From an uncultured Micrococcales bacterium (GTDB taxonomy: Bacteria > Actinomycetota > Actinomycetes > S36-B12 > UBA10799), in NCBI GenBank assembly GCA_937952095.1, contig CALFYG010000039.1, positions 1-38,118 of the forward strand: a DNA stretch of 38,118 nucleotides. The letters run 5' to 3'. Below are positions 15,493 through 22,797 of the stretch, piece after piece (the stretch's first letter is position 1; each line of letters begins with the position of its first letter). A program made the translations under genes and the position numbers. Below the pieces are notes generated by a model. That model did no database searches, had not been told where the DNA came from, and saw nothing but the letters and a program-made list of their open reading frames with translations.

Positions 15493-17400
15493 GTGCAGTC
15501 GGTCTATCCCGCACTCGAACGCATCCTGCCACTGGTCCGCAAACCGATCCAGTACGTCGGCGGGGAGTTGAACGCGTCCGTCAAACCCTGGGAGTCGGTC
15601 CCCGTGCGCTGGGCGCTGATGTACCCCGATGCCTACGAGGTGGGTCTGCCCAATCAGGGCCTGCAGATCCTCTACGAAGTGCTCAACGAGCGCGACGACG
15701 TTCTGGCTGAGCGCACCTATTCCGTGTGGCCCGACATGGAAGCGCTGATGCGCGAACACGGGGTGCCGCAGTTCACCGTGGACGCCCACCGGCCGGTCTC
15801 CGCCTTCGACGTCCTCGGGGTGTCTTTCGCCACCGAACTCGGGTACACCAACCTGCTGACCGCGCTGGACCTCGCCGGGATTCCGCTGCACGCCGACGAG
15901 CGCACCGATGAGCATCCTTTGGTCATCGCCGGCGGCCACGCGGCCTTCAACCCCGAACCGATCGCCGACTTCATCGACGCGGCCGTCATCGGTGACGGGG
16001 AGCAGGCCGTATTGCGACTGTCCGACATCATCCGGGACGCCAAAGCGGCCGGGACGGCCTCCCGGGGAGAACTGCTCGACGCGATCGCCGCCTCCGGCGT
16101 GGCGTACGTGCCGGCGAAGTACGAGGTGTCCTACCTGCCCGACGGGCGTATCCGCCGTGTGGCGCCGGTCGACGCGAGCACCCCATGGCGGGTCGCCAAG
16201 CACACCGTCAGCGATCTCGATGAGTGGCCTTATCCGAAGCAGCCGATCGTGCCCCTGGCCGAGACGGTGCACGAGCGTGCGTCCGTGGAGATCTTTCGGG
16301 GGTGCACCCGCGGTTGTCGGTTCTGCCAGGCGGGCATGATCACCCGGCCCGTGCGGGAACGTTCCAAGACCACGATCGCGGACATGGTCCAGACGTCTCT
16401 GTCGGCCACCGGCTTCGAGGAGGTCGGTCTGCTCAGTCTGTCGAGCGCGGATCACTCCGACATCGCGGCCTTGACCAAGGGTCTCGCCGACCGCTACGAG
16501 GGGAGCAACACGGGCCTGTCCCTTCCCTCGACCCGTGTGGATGCGTTCAACATCGACCTCGCCAACGAATTGGCTCGCAACGGCCGACGCTCCGGATTGA
16601 CGTTCGCGCCCGAGGGCGGCAGTGAGCGCATCCGCAAGGTGATCAACAAGATGGTCACGGAGGAGGACCTGATCCGCACCGTGGCCGCTGCCTATGCCGC
16701 CGGGTGGCGGCAGGTGAAGCTCTACTTCATGTGCGGGCTGCCGACAGAGACCGATGAGGACGTGCTGCAGATCGCCCGCATGGCCAAGGAGGTCATCCGC
16801 ACCGGGCGCGAGGTCTCCGGACGTAAGGACATCCGGTGCACGGTGTCGATCGGAGGCTTCGTCCCCAAGCCCCACACGCCGTTCCAGTGGGCCGCGCAGT
16901 TGGGGTGGCAGCAGACGGATGCACGGCTGGCGCTCTTGCGGGAAGAGATCCGCTCGGACCGCGAACTCGGCCGTGCCATCGGATTCCGGTACCACGACGG
17001 CCGGCCCGGAATCGTGGAGGGCCTCCTGGCCCGGGGCGACCGGCGGGTCGGACCGGTCATCGAGGCCGTCTGGCGTGACGGTGGGCGGTTCGACGGCTGG
17101 AGCGAGTACTTCGACTTCGACCGGTGGATGAGTTGTGCGGAGGCGGTCGGCGTCGACGTCGACTGGTACACGACCCGTGAGCGTGAGGAGAACGAGGTCC
17201 TGCCGTGGGACCACCTCGACTCCGGCCTGGACAAGGAATGGCTCTGGCAGGACTGGCAGGATGCGCTCGACGAGGTCGAGGTCGAGGACTGCCGCTGGTC
17301 GCCCTGTTTCGACTGCGGGGTCTGTGACCAGATGGGTACCGAGATCCAGGTCGGTCCTACCGACGGCGTCATCCTGCCGATCGTGCAGGTCACCTCCTGA
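15493..17400 (+). CDS. TIGR03960-family radical SAM protein
   Basis: A 635-residue radical SAM enzyme with an N-terminal B12-binding-like region (YPDAYEVGLPNQGLQILYEVLN; VLGVSFATELGYTNLLTALDLAGIPL; VIAGGHAAFNPEPIADFIDAAVIGDGE) and a radical SAM core whose cluster motif is CTRGCRFC (CxxxCxxC). TFAPEGGSERIRKVINK and the C-terminal SPCFDCGVCDQMG follow; the last could bind a second cluster or zinc. The family is widespread with its partner TIGR03936, but the reaction is unknown to me. The GTG at 15493 puts the start where the family usually begins (VYPxLE) and six bases after a TACCCT box; an ATG at 15469 overlapping the previous stop (TGATG) is the alternative. It is followed immediately by the TIGR03936 gene. 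Confidence 0.9.
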   Translation: MQSVYPALERILPLVRKPIQYVGGELNASVKPWESVPVRWALMYPDAYEVGLPNQGLQILYEVLNERDDVLAERTYSVWPDMEALMREHGVPQFTVDAHRPVSAFDVLGVSFATELGYTNLLTALDLAGIPLHADERTDEHPLVIAGGHAAFNPEPIADFIDAAVIGDGEQAVLRLSDIIRDAKAAGTASRGELLDAIAASGVAYVPAKYEVSYLPDGRIRRVAPVDASTPWRVAKHTVSDLDEWPYPKQPIVPLAETVHERASVEIFRGCTRGCRFCQAGMITRPVRERSKTTIADMVQTSLSATGFEEVGLLSLSSADHSDIAALTKGLADRYEGSNTGLSLPSTRVDAFNIDLANELARNGRRSGLTFAPEGGSERIRKVINKMVTEEDLIRTVAAAYAAGWRQVKLYFMCGLPTETDEDVLQIARMAKEVIRTGREVSGRKDIRCTVSIGGFVPKPHTPFQWAAQLGWQQTDARLALLREEIRSDRELGRAIGFRYHDGRPGIVEGLLARGDRRVGPVIEAVWRDGGRFDGWSEYFDFDRWMSCAEAVGVDVDWYTTREREENEVLPWDHLDSGLDKEWLWQDWQDALDEVEVEDCRWSPCFDCGVCDQMGTEIQVGPTDGVILPIVQVTS

Positions 17401-18086
17401 TGGCTCGGCGTACACCGGACCGCGAATACATCCCCCCGGTCCAGACTCTGCAGGTCCGCTACGCCAAGCGTGGGCGGATGCGGTTCGCCTCGCACCGGGA
17501 CTTCCAGCGGGCGTGGGAGCGGGCGCTGCGACGAGTCGGTGTTCCGATGGCCTACTCGGCCGGTTTCTCGCCGCATCCGAAGGTCTCGTACGCAGGGGCC
17601 GCTCCGACGGGGGCCGCGAGTGAAGCCGAGTTCCTTGAGTTCAGCGTGGTGCAGCAGATCGACCCGCGGGCTGTCAGGCAGGCTCTGAACGCCGCGCTGC
17701 CGGAGGGTCTCGACATCGTCGCTGTGGTGGAGGCCACCGCCCCGCTGGTCGACCAATTACGCGCCAGTCGCTGGCGGATGGAATGGCCCTTCGACGTGAC
17801 AGAGGCGATCGCGGCATTCGCGGCTGCCGACTCCGTCGAGGTCGAGCGGATCACCAAGGCGGGGCGGCGGATCCTCGATGTGCGGGCCTTGTGTTCGGCC
17901 ATCCAGATGCCTGAGCCACGGGTCATGGAACTGACCGTCGCCCACGCCGAACCCACGCCGCGCCCGGCCGAGGTCGTGGTGGCTGTCCGGACCGTCTTCC
18001 CGGATCTGCCCGATGTGCCGGTGCTGGCCACCCGGCTGGGCCAGGGGGTGCCGGTGGACGGCGGCGGGCTGGCAGCGCCCTTCTGA
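17400..18086 (+). CDS. TIGR03936-family radical SAM-associated protein (DUF2344)
   Basis: A 228-residue protein with the DUF2344 signature: LQVRYAKRGRMRFASHRDFQRAWERALRRVGVPMAYSAGFSPHPKVSYAGAAPTGAASEAEFLEF. In other bacteria this domain is encoded next to, or fused to, the TIGR03960 radical SAM protein, so the two probably form one enzyme. The SAGFSPHPK segment may bind nucleic acid or substrate; that is inference. Its ATG shares a base with the stop of the preceding gene (TGATG). It lies upstream of rne and the L21/L27 genes, an arrangement found in many genomes, which suggests an RNA- or ribosome-linked role but does not prove one. A hairpin follows at 18124. Confidence 0.9.
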   Translation: MARRTPDREYIPPVQTLQVRYAKRGRMRFASHRDFQRAWERALRRVGVPMAYSAGFSPHPKVSYAGAAPTGAASEAEFLEFSVVQQIDPRAVRQALNAALPEGLDIVAVVEATAPLVDQLRASRWRMEWPFDVTEAIAAFAAADSVEVERITKAGRRILDVRALCSAIQMPEPRVMELTVAHAEPTPRPAEVVVAVRTVFPDLPDVPVLATRLGQGVPVDGGGLAAPF

Positions 18087-18123
18087 GCGGTCGTGCAGGA
18101 GTCAGGCCAAGTCGAACTCCCGC

Positions 18124-18150
18124 ATCCGTTCTTGATCAACAAGAGCGGAT
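18124..18150 (+). terminator. Hairpin after the radical SAM pair
   Basis: An 11-bp stem with one G-U pair, ATCCGTTCTTG (18124-18134) and CAAGAGCGGAT (18140-18150), closes a five-base loop. No T tract follows. It lies 38 bases after the stop and just before a possible TATCCT -10 box (18157-18162) for the next gene, so it may also be an operator. Confidence 0.5.
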
Positions 18151-18232
18151 CCGGCGTATCCTTGTAGAGCAGGTCATCCCGGCCGTCTGCGCCGACGAAA
18201 GTGCCTGACGGCCCTGGGGAAGGAGGGTGGTC

Positions 18233-19450
18233 ATGCACACCAAAGGAATGTGTCTCGTCGTTGCGTCCTTCGTCGCCCTGGGATTGCTCAGTGGTGGTCC
18301 CGCCCAGGGAGGAACCACGTGGCGTGAACCCCAGGAAGTGAGTTCCAAGTTCGGCCGCGACATCCAGTTGTCCGAGTCGGGCCAGGTTGCCGCGTGGATC
18401 CGGACCAATCGCACAGCCCAAGAGCCGACGGGCCCTGTACGCACTGCTTTCTACCGAAGCGCGAAGAAGGGGTGGACGGATTCCGCGCAGATGCCGGGAA
18501 CCGCTGAGACGAGATCGATCCAGCTCAGCGCCGATGGTCAGAGACTGATGGTCGTCAATGAGGAGGGCGTGAGGCTCGCGACCCGAACGGACACAAACAC
18601 CTGGTCGGCTCCCACGACCGTCGTCGCGGACAAGAACGTGATCTACGCCCGAATGTCCGCTGACGCTCGCGTGGTCGTCATGGTGACCCGGGAGGTCACG
18701 GACGGCTCATGGTCCCCACCGGTCTACATCCCGCCGTCAACGACATACACGTTGCTCGCGGCCACGCGTGACACGAATGGCGCGTGGTCCGCTCCGGTGA
18801 CGATCGCACCGGTTTGGACGAACGCGTACTTCGTTGGCGCGCATCCGGGGCTGGCCCTGTCGGCGTCGGGCCGGATGGTCGTCTGGCTCGGCAACGACAA
18901 GACGTTGCAGTCATCCGCGCTTGGTGAGGACGGGACGTGGTCTCCTCCGCAGAGCATCAAGTCGTATACGGGGTTTGGGGAGTTGTTCGGGATCCGTCTG
19001 TCCAACGACGGTTCGCGACTCGTCTGGTTCCGCGATAGGGCAGTCGGGGCCTTCACCACAACGTGGTCGGATGGTTCGTGGTCGCCCGTCGACAATGTGA
19101 CCGTGGATGACGTCACTGACATCGCCTTGTCGCCTGACGGCACGGTGGCAGCGTGGGCCAACGAGAAGGGCAAGGTCAAAGTTGCCGACATCTCCAACGG
19201 CCAGTTCTCGGGTGGCAAGGCGGTCGGGAAGGGCGGCGCGCTTCTGCCGGACGTCTTGCTGTCGAACAGCGCCCTGGCCTGGGCGCAGCAGGATGGTGGT
19301 GCGCTCCGCGCCTCCGTGCGGAAGGGTGGCTCATGGAAAGCCGCAACATTGGTCGGCAAGAAGGCAATCAACCCCGCACTATCAGCTGACGGTCGGACCC
19401 TGGTCTGGGCTTCCGTAGGCGACAAACACATCTCCAGCGTCAAGCGCTAG
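18233..19450 (+). CDS. Secreted propeller-like repeat protein of unknown function
   Basis: A 405-residue exported protein with an N-terminal signal peptide (MHTKGMCLVVASFVALGLLSGGPAQGG). The rest is built of repeating beta units that alternate a 'W..P..(V/I)' strand (TWREPQEV, TWSAPTTVV, AWSAPVTIA, TWSPPQSIK, SWSPVDNVT, SWKAATLVG) with 'LSxDGxxxVW' strands (LSADGQRLMV, LSNDGSRLVWF, LSPDGTVAAW, LSADGRTLVWA), as in sialidase/WD40-like propellers. No catalytic residues are recognised, so it is probably a binding or surface protein. AAGGAGG at 18220-18226 is six bases before the ATG at 18233, which is preferred over the GTG at 18227. It interrupts the conserved radical SAM-to-rne order, so it looks like an accessory insertion. 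Confidence 0.8.
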   Translation: MHTKGMCLVVASFVALGLLSGGPAQGGTTWREPQEVSSKFGRDIQLSESGQVAAWIRTNRTAQEPTGPVRTAFYRSAKKGWTDSAQMPGTAETRSIQLSADGQRLMVVNEEGVRLATRTDTNTWSAPTTVVADKNVIYARMSADARVVVMVTREVTDGSWSPPVYIPPSTTYTLLAATRDTNGAWSAPVTIAPVWTNAYFVGAHPGLALSASGRMVVWLGNDKTLQSSALGEDGTWSPPQSIKSYTGFGELFGIRLSNDGSRLVWFRDRAVGAFTTTWSDGSWSPVDNVTVDDVTDIALSPDGTVAAWANEKGKVKVADISNGQFSGGKAVGKGGALLPDVLLSNSALAWAQQDGGALRASVRKGGSWKAATLVGKKAINPALSADGRTLVWASVGDKHISSVKR

Positions 19451-19456
19451 GCGCAG

Positions 19457-19504
19457 TGACACACGGTGTCGCTCTTTTGTTCCGGTAGCGGCAACCGTGT
19501 GTCA
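19457..19504. repeat. 11-bp inverted repeat, possible terminator
   Basis: TGACACACGGT (19457-19467) and ACCGTGTGTCA (19494-19504) are perfect complements, and inner bases (GTCGCT with AGCGGC) extend the stem with a bulge. It starts seven bases after the stop of the secreted protein, so it may end that transcript. Confidence 0.55.
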
Positions 19505-19566
19505 TTCCGAACCTGCAGTGTTTGCGAACGGGGGTGTCCGGACTCTGCTGTGTCCTTCTGAGCGGC

Positions 19567-19698
19567 TCCCCACAACTGGGCCGGATTGGGCCGAATCCGG
19601 CAGAACGTGCCTGGTCTGGTGTCCGATTGATCCCTTTGATGGGCATTATCGGTACGTTCCGTGCCGTGGTCATCACCGACGTGGCCCAGTTGTGGGGA
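19567..19698. repeat. 132-bp element with 16-bp perfect terminal inverted repeats
   Basis: TCCCCACAACTGGGCC (19567-19582) and GGCCCAGTTGTGGGGA (19683-19698) match perfectly across 100 bases. Inside, CCGGATT (19581-19587) and AATCCGG (19594-19600) form a second hairpin. No open reading frame of note is inside. The shape suits a non-autonomous palindromic element or a structured RNA. The whole 19451-19980 stretch holds no supported gene. Confidence 0.55.
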
Positions 19699-19873
19699 CC
19701 TGCCCTGGATCACGGCCGAGGGCGTAACTGTGCGTAATCGATGATCGACGGCGCGCGATGTGCGATACTGGCCGTGGTTGGGAGCCGATCGGAGCCCGAC
19801 CGGTGACTTCGCTGCCCGGGCGCTACGCGCCTTCGAGTGTGCGGCACACAGTCACCGCCGAATTGGAAGCTTT

Positions 19874-19907
19874 GTGTTCGGTTGCGGCCGAACACCCACG
19901 AGTGGGT
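19874..19907 (+). promoter_or_regulatory. Paired hairpins in the presumed rne 5' leader
   Basis: GTGTTCGG (19874-19881) pairs with CCGAACAC (19888-19895) around a six-base loop. It overlaps a second palindrome, ACCCAC-GA-GTGGGT (19894-19907), so the two compete. RNase E is known in other bacteria to control its own mRNA through leader hairpins; that role here is inference. Confidence 0.35.
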
Positions 19908-19980
19908 CTGAAGATCCTCACGTGTACGGCCCTGCGGGCGCCTGCGTGTGGATCATGACGACCCGGATCGGGAGTACCCG

Positions 19981-22086
19981 ATGGACGATGAGGTCCAGGA
20001 CACGCAGTTCAGCGATGAGCGCCCCGCGAAACGACGGCGCCGTGCGGCGGGCCGGCCGGCAGGCCCCCCACAACCACAGGAGGGTGAGCACGAGCCGACC
20101 TCCGGCGAGGAATCCCCAGCGGACGAGCCCGACACCGTCGCCGCTATCGAGGCGCCGGACCCGTCGGAGCCGCCGCGCGAGTTGGCCGTCCCCGAGGTGA
20201 GCGCCACCGACCCCTTCCACGTGGGCTTCATGGCCCCCGAGGAGCCGTCAGCCTCCGAGGAGGAAGCGGAGTTCGAACTCGAAGAGGACGAGTCGATCAC
20301 TGCCACGGCGTTCTTCCTCGCCCCCGAGATCGACCTCGAGGAGGTCGACACGGAGCCGGCCCCGGCACGCAATCGTCAGCGGGGAAAGAAGAAGCAGCAG
20401 CCGGCCAAGGACGAGTCGGAGGCCGCCGAGGAGACCGGCGGCGATTCGGCCGCAGAGGCGGACGCCGAACAGCCGGGTGGGGACTCCGAGTCTTCGAGCA
20501 GTAAGCGTCGCCGGCGCCGACGCCGCCGTGGTGGCGGATCGGACGACGGCGAGGACGAGGCCGGCAAGGACGAGGTGACTTCGGTCAAGGGCTCCACGCG
20601 CCTGGAGGCCAAGCGGCAGCGACGGCGGGAGGGCCGCGATGCCGGAAGGCGGCGCTCGCCGATCGTCACCGAGGCGGAGTTCCTCGCCCGTCGGGAAAGC
20701 GTCGAACGGGTCATGGTCGTCCGAGGGATGGAGGACCGCACCCAGATCGCCGTGCTGGAGGACAAGATCCTCGTCGAGCACTACGTCACCCGCGAGCGCA
20801 ACGCCAGCATGATCGGCAATGTCTACCTCGGCAAGGTGCAGAACGTCCTTCCGTCGATGGAAGCCGCGTTCGTCGACATCGGCCGCGGCCGCAACGCTGT
20901 CCTCTACGCCGGTGAGGTCAACTGGGAAGAGGCCGGCCTCGAGGGCCAGCCCAAGCGCATCGAACTGGCGATGCAGCCCGGCGACAGCGTGCTGGTGCAG
21001 GTGACCAAGGACCCGGTCGGCCACAAGGGGGCGCGGCTCACCAGCCAGATCTCGCTCCCGGGACGGTACCTGGTCTACGTGCCCAACGGGCGTATGACCG
21101 GCATCAGTCGCAAGCTGCCCGACAAGGAGCGCACTCGACTCAAGAAGGCGCTGCGCGCCGCACTGCCCGAGGATGCCGGCGTCATCGTGCGCACTGCTGC
21201 CGAGGGCGCGACGGAGGAGCAACTCGCCGCTGACGTGGCGCGTCTGGCCGCGCAGTGGGAGAGCATCACCGAGAAGACGCAGAGCGCGAAAGCGCCATCG
21301 TTGCTGTCCTCCGAGCCGGACCTCGCGATCCGGGTCGTGCGGGACATCTTCAACGAGGACTTCGCCGAGTTGATCGTGGCTGGTACGCAGGCGCAGGACA
21401 CGATCGAGGAGTACGTCGGTTGGGTCGCCCCGGAACTCAAGGACCGGGTCCGTCGGTGGACAGATCCCCAGGACGTGTTCGCCGCACACCGGATCGACGA
21501 GCAGATCACGAAGGCACTCGACCGCAAGGTTCTTCTGCCCAGTGGCGGTTCACTGGTCATCGACCGCACAGAAGCGATGACCGTGGTGGACGTCAACACG
21601 GGTCGATTCGTCGGCCAGGGCGGGAACCTGGAAGAGACAGTGACCCGCAACAACCTCGAGGCGGCCGAAGAGGTCGTGCGGCAGCTGCGCCTGCGCGACA
21701 TCGGCGGGATCATCGTCATCGACTTCATCGACATGGTGCTCGAGTCGAACCGCGACCTCGTGGTGCGCCGGCTCGTCGAGTGCCTCGGCCGGGACCGCAC
21801 CAAGCACCAGGTCGCCGAGATCACCTCGCTCGGGTTGGTTCAGATGACCCGCAAGCGCATCGGGCAGGGCCTGCTGGAGACGTTCAGCGAGCCGTGTGAA
21901 CACTGCAACGGCCGGGGTGTCCGCGTGCAGACGGAGCCGGTCGGCTCGCGTCGGCGCCGGCCCCCGGGACCGATCCCCGGCGCGCCGGTCAAGGCCGCCG
22001 AGTCCGACGGCGCCGAGAGCGTCGAGGAGTCGGCACCCCAGGAGTCCGCCCAGTCGGAGGAGTCCGCCCAGCCGGTGGGCGGCTGA
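19981..22086 (+). CDS. rne: Ribonuclease E/G
   Basis: A 701-residue endoribonuclease that starts mRNA decay and processes rRNA. The first 200 or so residues form a low-complexity extension, strongly acidic with arginine blocks (KRRRRA; an eight-Arg run after SSSSK), as in actinobacterial RNase E/G where the disordered arm is N-terminal. The S1 domain begins near residue 251 (DKILVEHYVTRERNASMIGNVYLGKV). The catalytic part has metal-binding Asp537 (VVDVNTGRF) and Asp581 (IDFIDM), and the zinc-link appears as CEHC (Cys639, Cys642; CEHCNGRG). The C-terminal tail is short and rich in Ser, Glu and Gln. GGGAG seven bases before the ATG at 19981 favours this start; an in-frame GTG at 19948 lacks one. 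Confidence 0.95.
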   Translation: MDDEVQDTQFSDERPAKRRRRAAGRPAGPPQPQEGEHEPTSGEESPADEPDTVAAIEAPDPSEPPRELAVPEVSATDPFHVGFMAPEEPSASEEEAEFELEEDESITATAFFLAPEIDLEEVDTEPAPARNRQRGKKKQQPAKDESEAAEETGGDSAAEADAEQPGGDSESSSSKRRRRRRRRGGGSDDGEDEAGKDEVTSVKGSTRLEAKRQRRREGRDAGRRRSPIVTEAEFLARRESVERVMVVRGMEDRTQIAVLEDKILVEHYVTRERNASMIGNVYLGKVQNVLPSMEAAFVDIGRGRNAVLYAGEVNWEEAGLEGQPKRIELAMQPGDSVLVQVTKDPVGHKGARLTSQISLPGRYLVYVPNGRMTGISRKLPDKERTRLKKALRAALPEDAGVIVRTAAEGATEEQLAADVARLAAQWESITEKTQSAKAPSLLSSEPDLAIRVVRDIFNEDFAELIVAGTQAQDTIEEYVGWVAPELKDRVRRWTDPQDVFAAHRIDEQITKALDRKVLLPSGGSLVIDRTEAMTVVDVNTGRFVGQGGNLEETVTRNNLEAAEEVVRQLRLRDIGGIIVIDFIDMVLESNRDLVVRRLVECLGRDRTKHQVAEITSLGLVQMTRKRIGQGLLETFSEPCEHCNGRGVRVQTEPVGSRRRRPPGPIPGAPVKAAESDGAESVEESAPQESAQSEESAQPVGG

Positions 22087-22106
22087 CCGGCCACCAGGGG
22101 GCCGCG

Positions 22107-22136
22107 TTGCCGGTCGGGGTGGTCATCGCGTACCCT
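22107..22136 (+). promoter_or_regulatory. Promoter for rplU-rpmA
   Basis: TTGCCG (22107-22112), an 18-base spacer and TACCCT (22131-22136) would start transcription about 22143, leaving a leader of roughly 75 bases before rplU. Confidence 0.5.
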
Positions 22137-22139
22137 TGA

Positions 22140-22169
22140 GGGGTGCGCTTGCAATGCGCGCAGTTCCCC
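22140..22169 (+). promoter_or_regulatory. Hairpin in the rplU leader
   Basis: GGGG-TGCGC (22140-22148) pairs with GCGCA-GTT-CCCC (22158-22169) with a small internal bulge. Ribosomal-protein leaders often bind their own product; that function is not shown here. Confidence 0.35.
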
Positions 22170-22216
22170 CGTGCCAACGTGCCGGTGGGTCATCATGAAC
22201 GTTGAAGGAGCAAGGC

Positions 22217-22534
22217 GTGTACGCGATCGTGCGGACCAGCGGTCACCAGGAGAAGGTTTCCGTCGGTGACGAGTTGGTGTTGAACCGGGTGTCCGAAGAG
22301 CCGGGTGCCTCGGTGGAGCTGTCGCCGGTGCTGCTCGTCGTCGACGGCGAGACCGTCACCTCCGACCCCAGTGCCCTGTCCGGTGCCAAGGTGACCGTCG
22401 AGGTTCTTGAGCACACCCGTGGGCCCAAGATCGACATCCAGAAGTACAAGAACAAGACCGGTTACCGCCGTCGCCAGGGTCACCGCCAGGACCAGACCGT
22501 GGTGAAGGTCACCGGTATCGAGTTGGGAGCCTGA
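22217..22534 (+). CDS. rplU: Ribosomal protein L21
   Basis: A 105-residue 50S subunit protein that binds 23S rRNA. The start VYAIVRTSGHQEKVSVGDELVLNRV and the C-terminal basic segment KYKNKTGYRRRQGHRQ match L21. The GTG at 22217 is chosen because GAAGGAG (22204-22210) lies six bases upstream; a longer in-frame start at 22202 would overlap that site. It pairs with rpmA three bases downstream, and is preceded by a promoter and a leader hairpin. Confidence 0.97.
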   Translation: MYAIVRTSGHQEKVSVGDELVLNRVSEEPGASVELSPVLLVVDGETVTSDPSALSGAKVTVEVLEHTRGPKIDIQKYKNKTGYRRRQGHRQDQTVVKVTGIELGA

Positions 22535-22537
22535 GCC

Positions 22538-22786
22538 ATGGCACACAAGAAGGGTGCTGCCAGCACCAAGAACGGTCGTGACTCGAACGCGCAGCGGCTC
22601 GGTGTGAAGCGTTTCGGTGGCGAGCAGGTCAACGCCGGCGAGATCATCGTCCGCCAGCGCGGCACGCACTTCCACCCCGGTGCCAATGTCGGCATCGGCA
22701 AGGACGACACGCTGTTCGCGCTCAGTGCGGGCACCGTGGACTTCGGCACCAAGCGTGGTCGCCGGGTCGTCAACGTACTCGCCTGA
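22538..22786 (+). CDS. rpmA: Ribosomal protein L27
   Basis: An 82-residue 50S protein near the peptidyl-transferase centre. The start MAHKKGAASTKNGRDSNAQRLGVKRFGG is the mature type, with no N-terminal extension of the kind cleaved in Firmicutes. The GTHFHPGANVGIGKDDTLFAL core is intact. Only three bases separate it from rplU and eleven from obg, so rplU-rpmA-obg probably form one operon. Confidence 0.98.
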   Translation: MAHKKGAASTKNGRDSNAQRLGVKRFGGEQVNAGEIIVRQRGTHFHPGANVGIGKDDTLFALSAGTVDFGTKRGRRVVNVLA

Positions 22787-22797
22787 GATCCTTCGCG

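Noticed and set aside
15148..17415. 755-codon minus-strand open frame opposite the radical SAM gene
   Set aside because: It mirrors a well-supported gene, has no recognisable domain and is rich in Arg, Gly, Asp and His as expected for antisense frames in GC-rich DNA.
19567..19698. Possible insertion sequence
   Set aside because: No transposase or long reading frame lies between the inverted ends; kept only as a repeat element.
19760..20200. Open frame starting ahead of and overlapping rne
   Set aside because: Runs out of frame through the rne N-terminus and has shadow-like composition.
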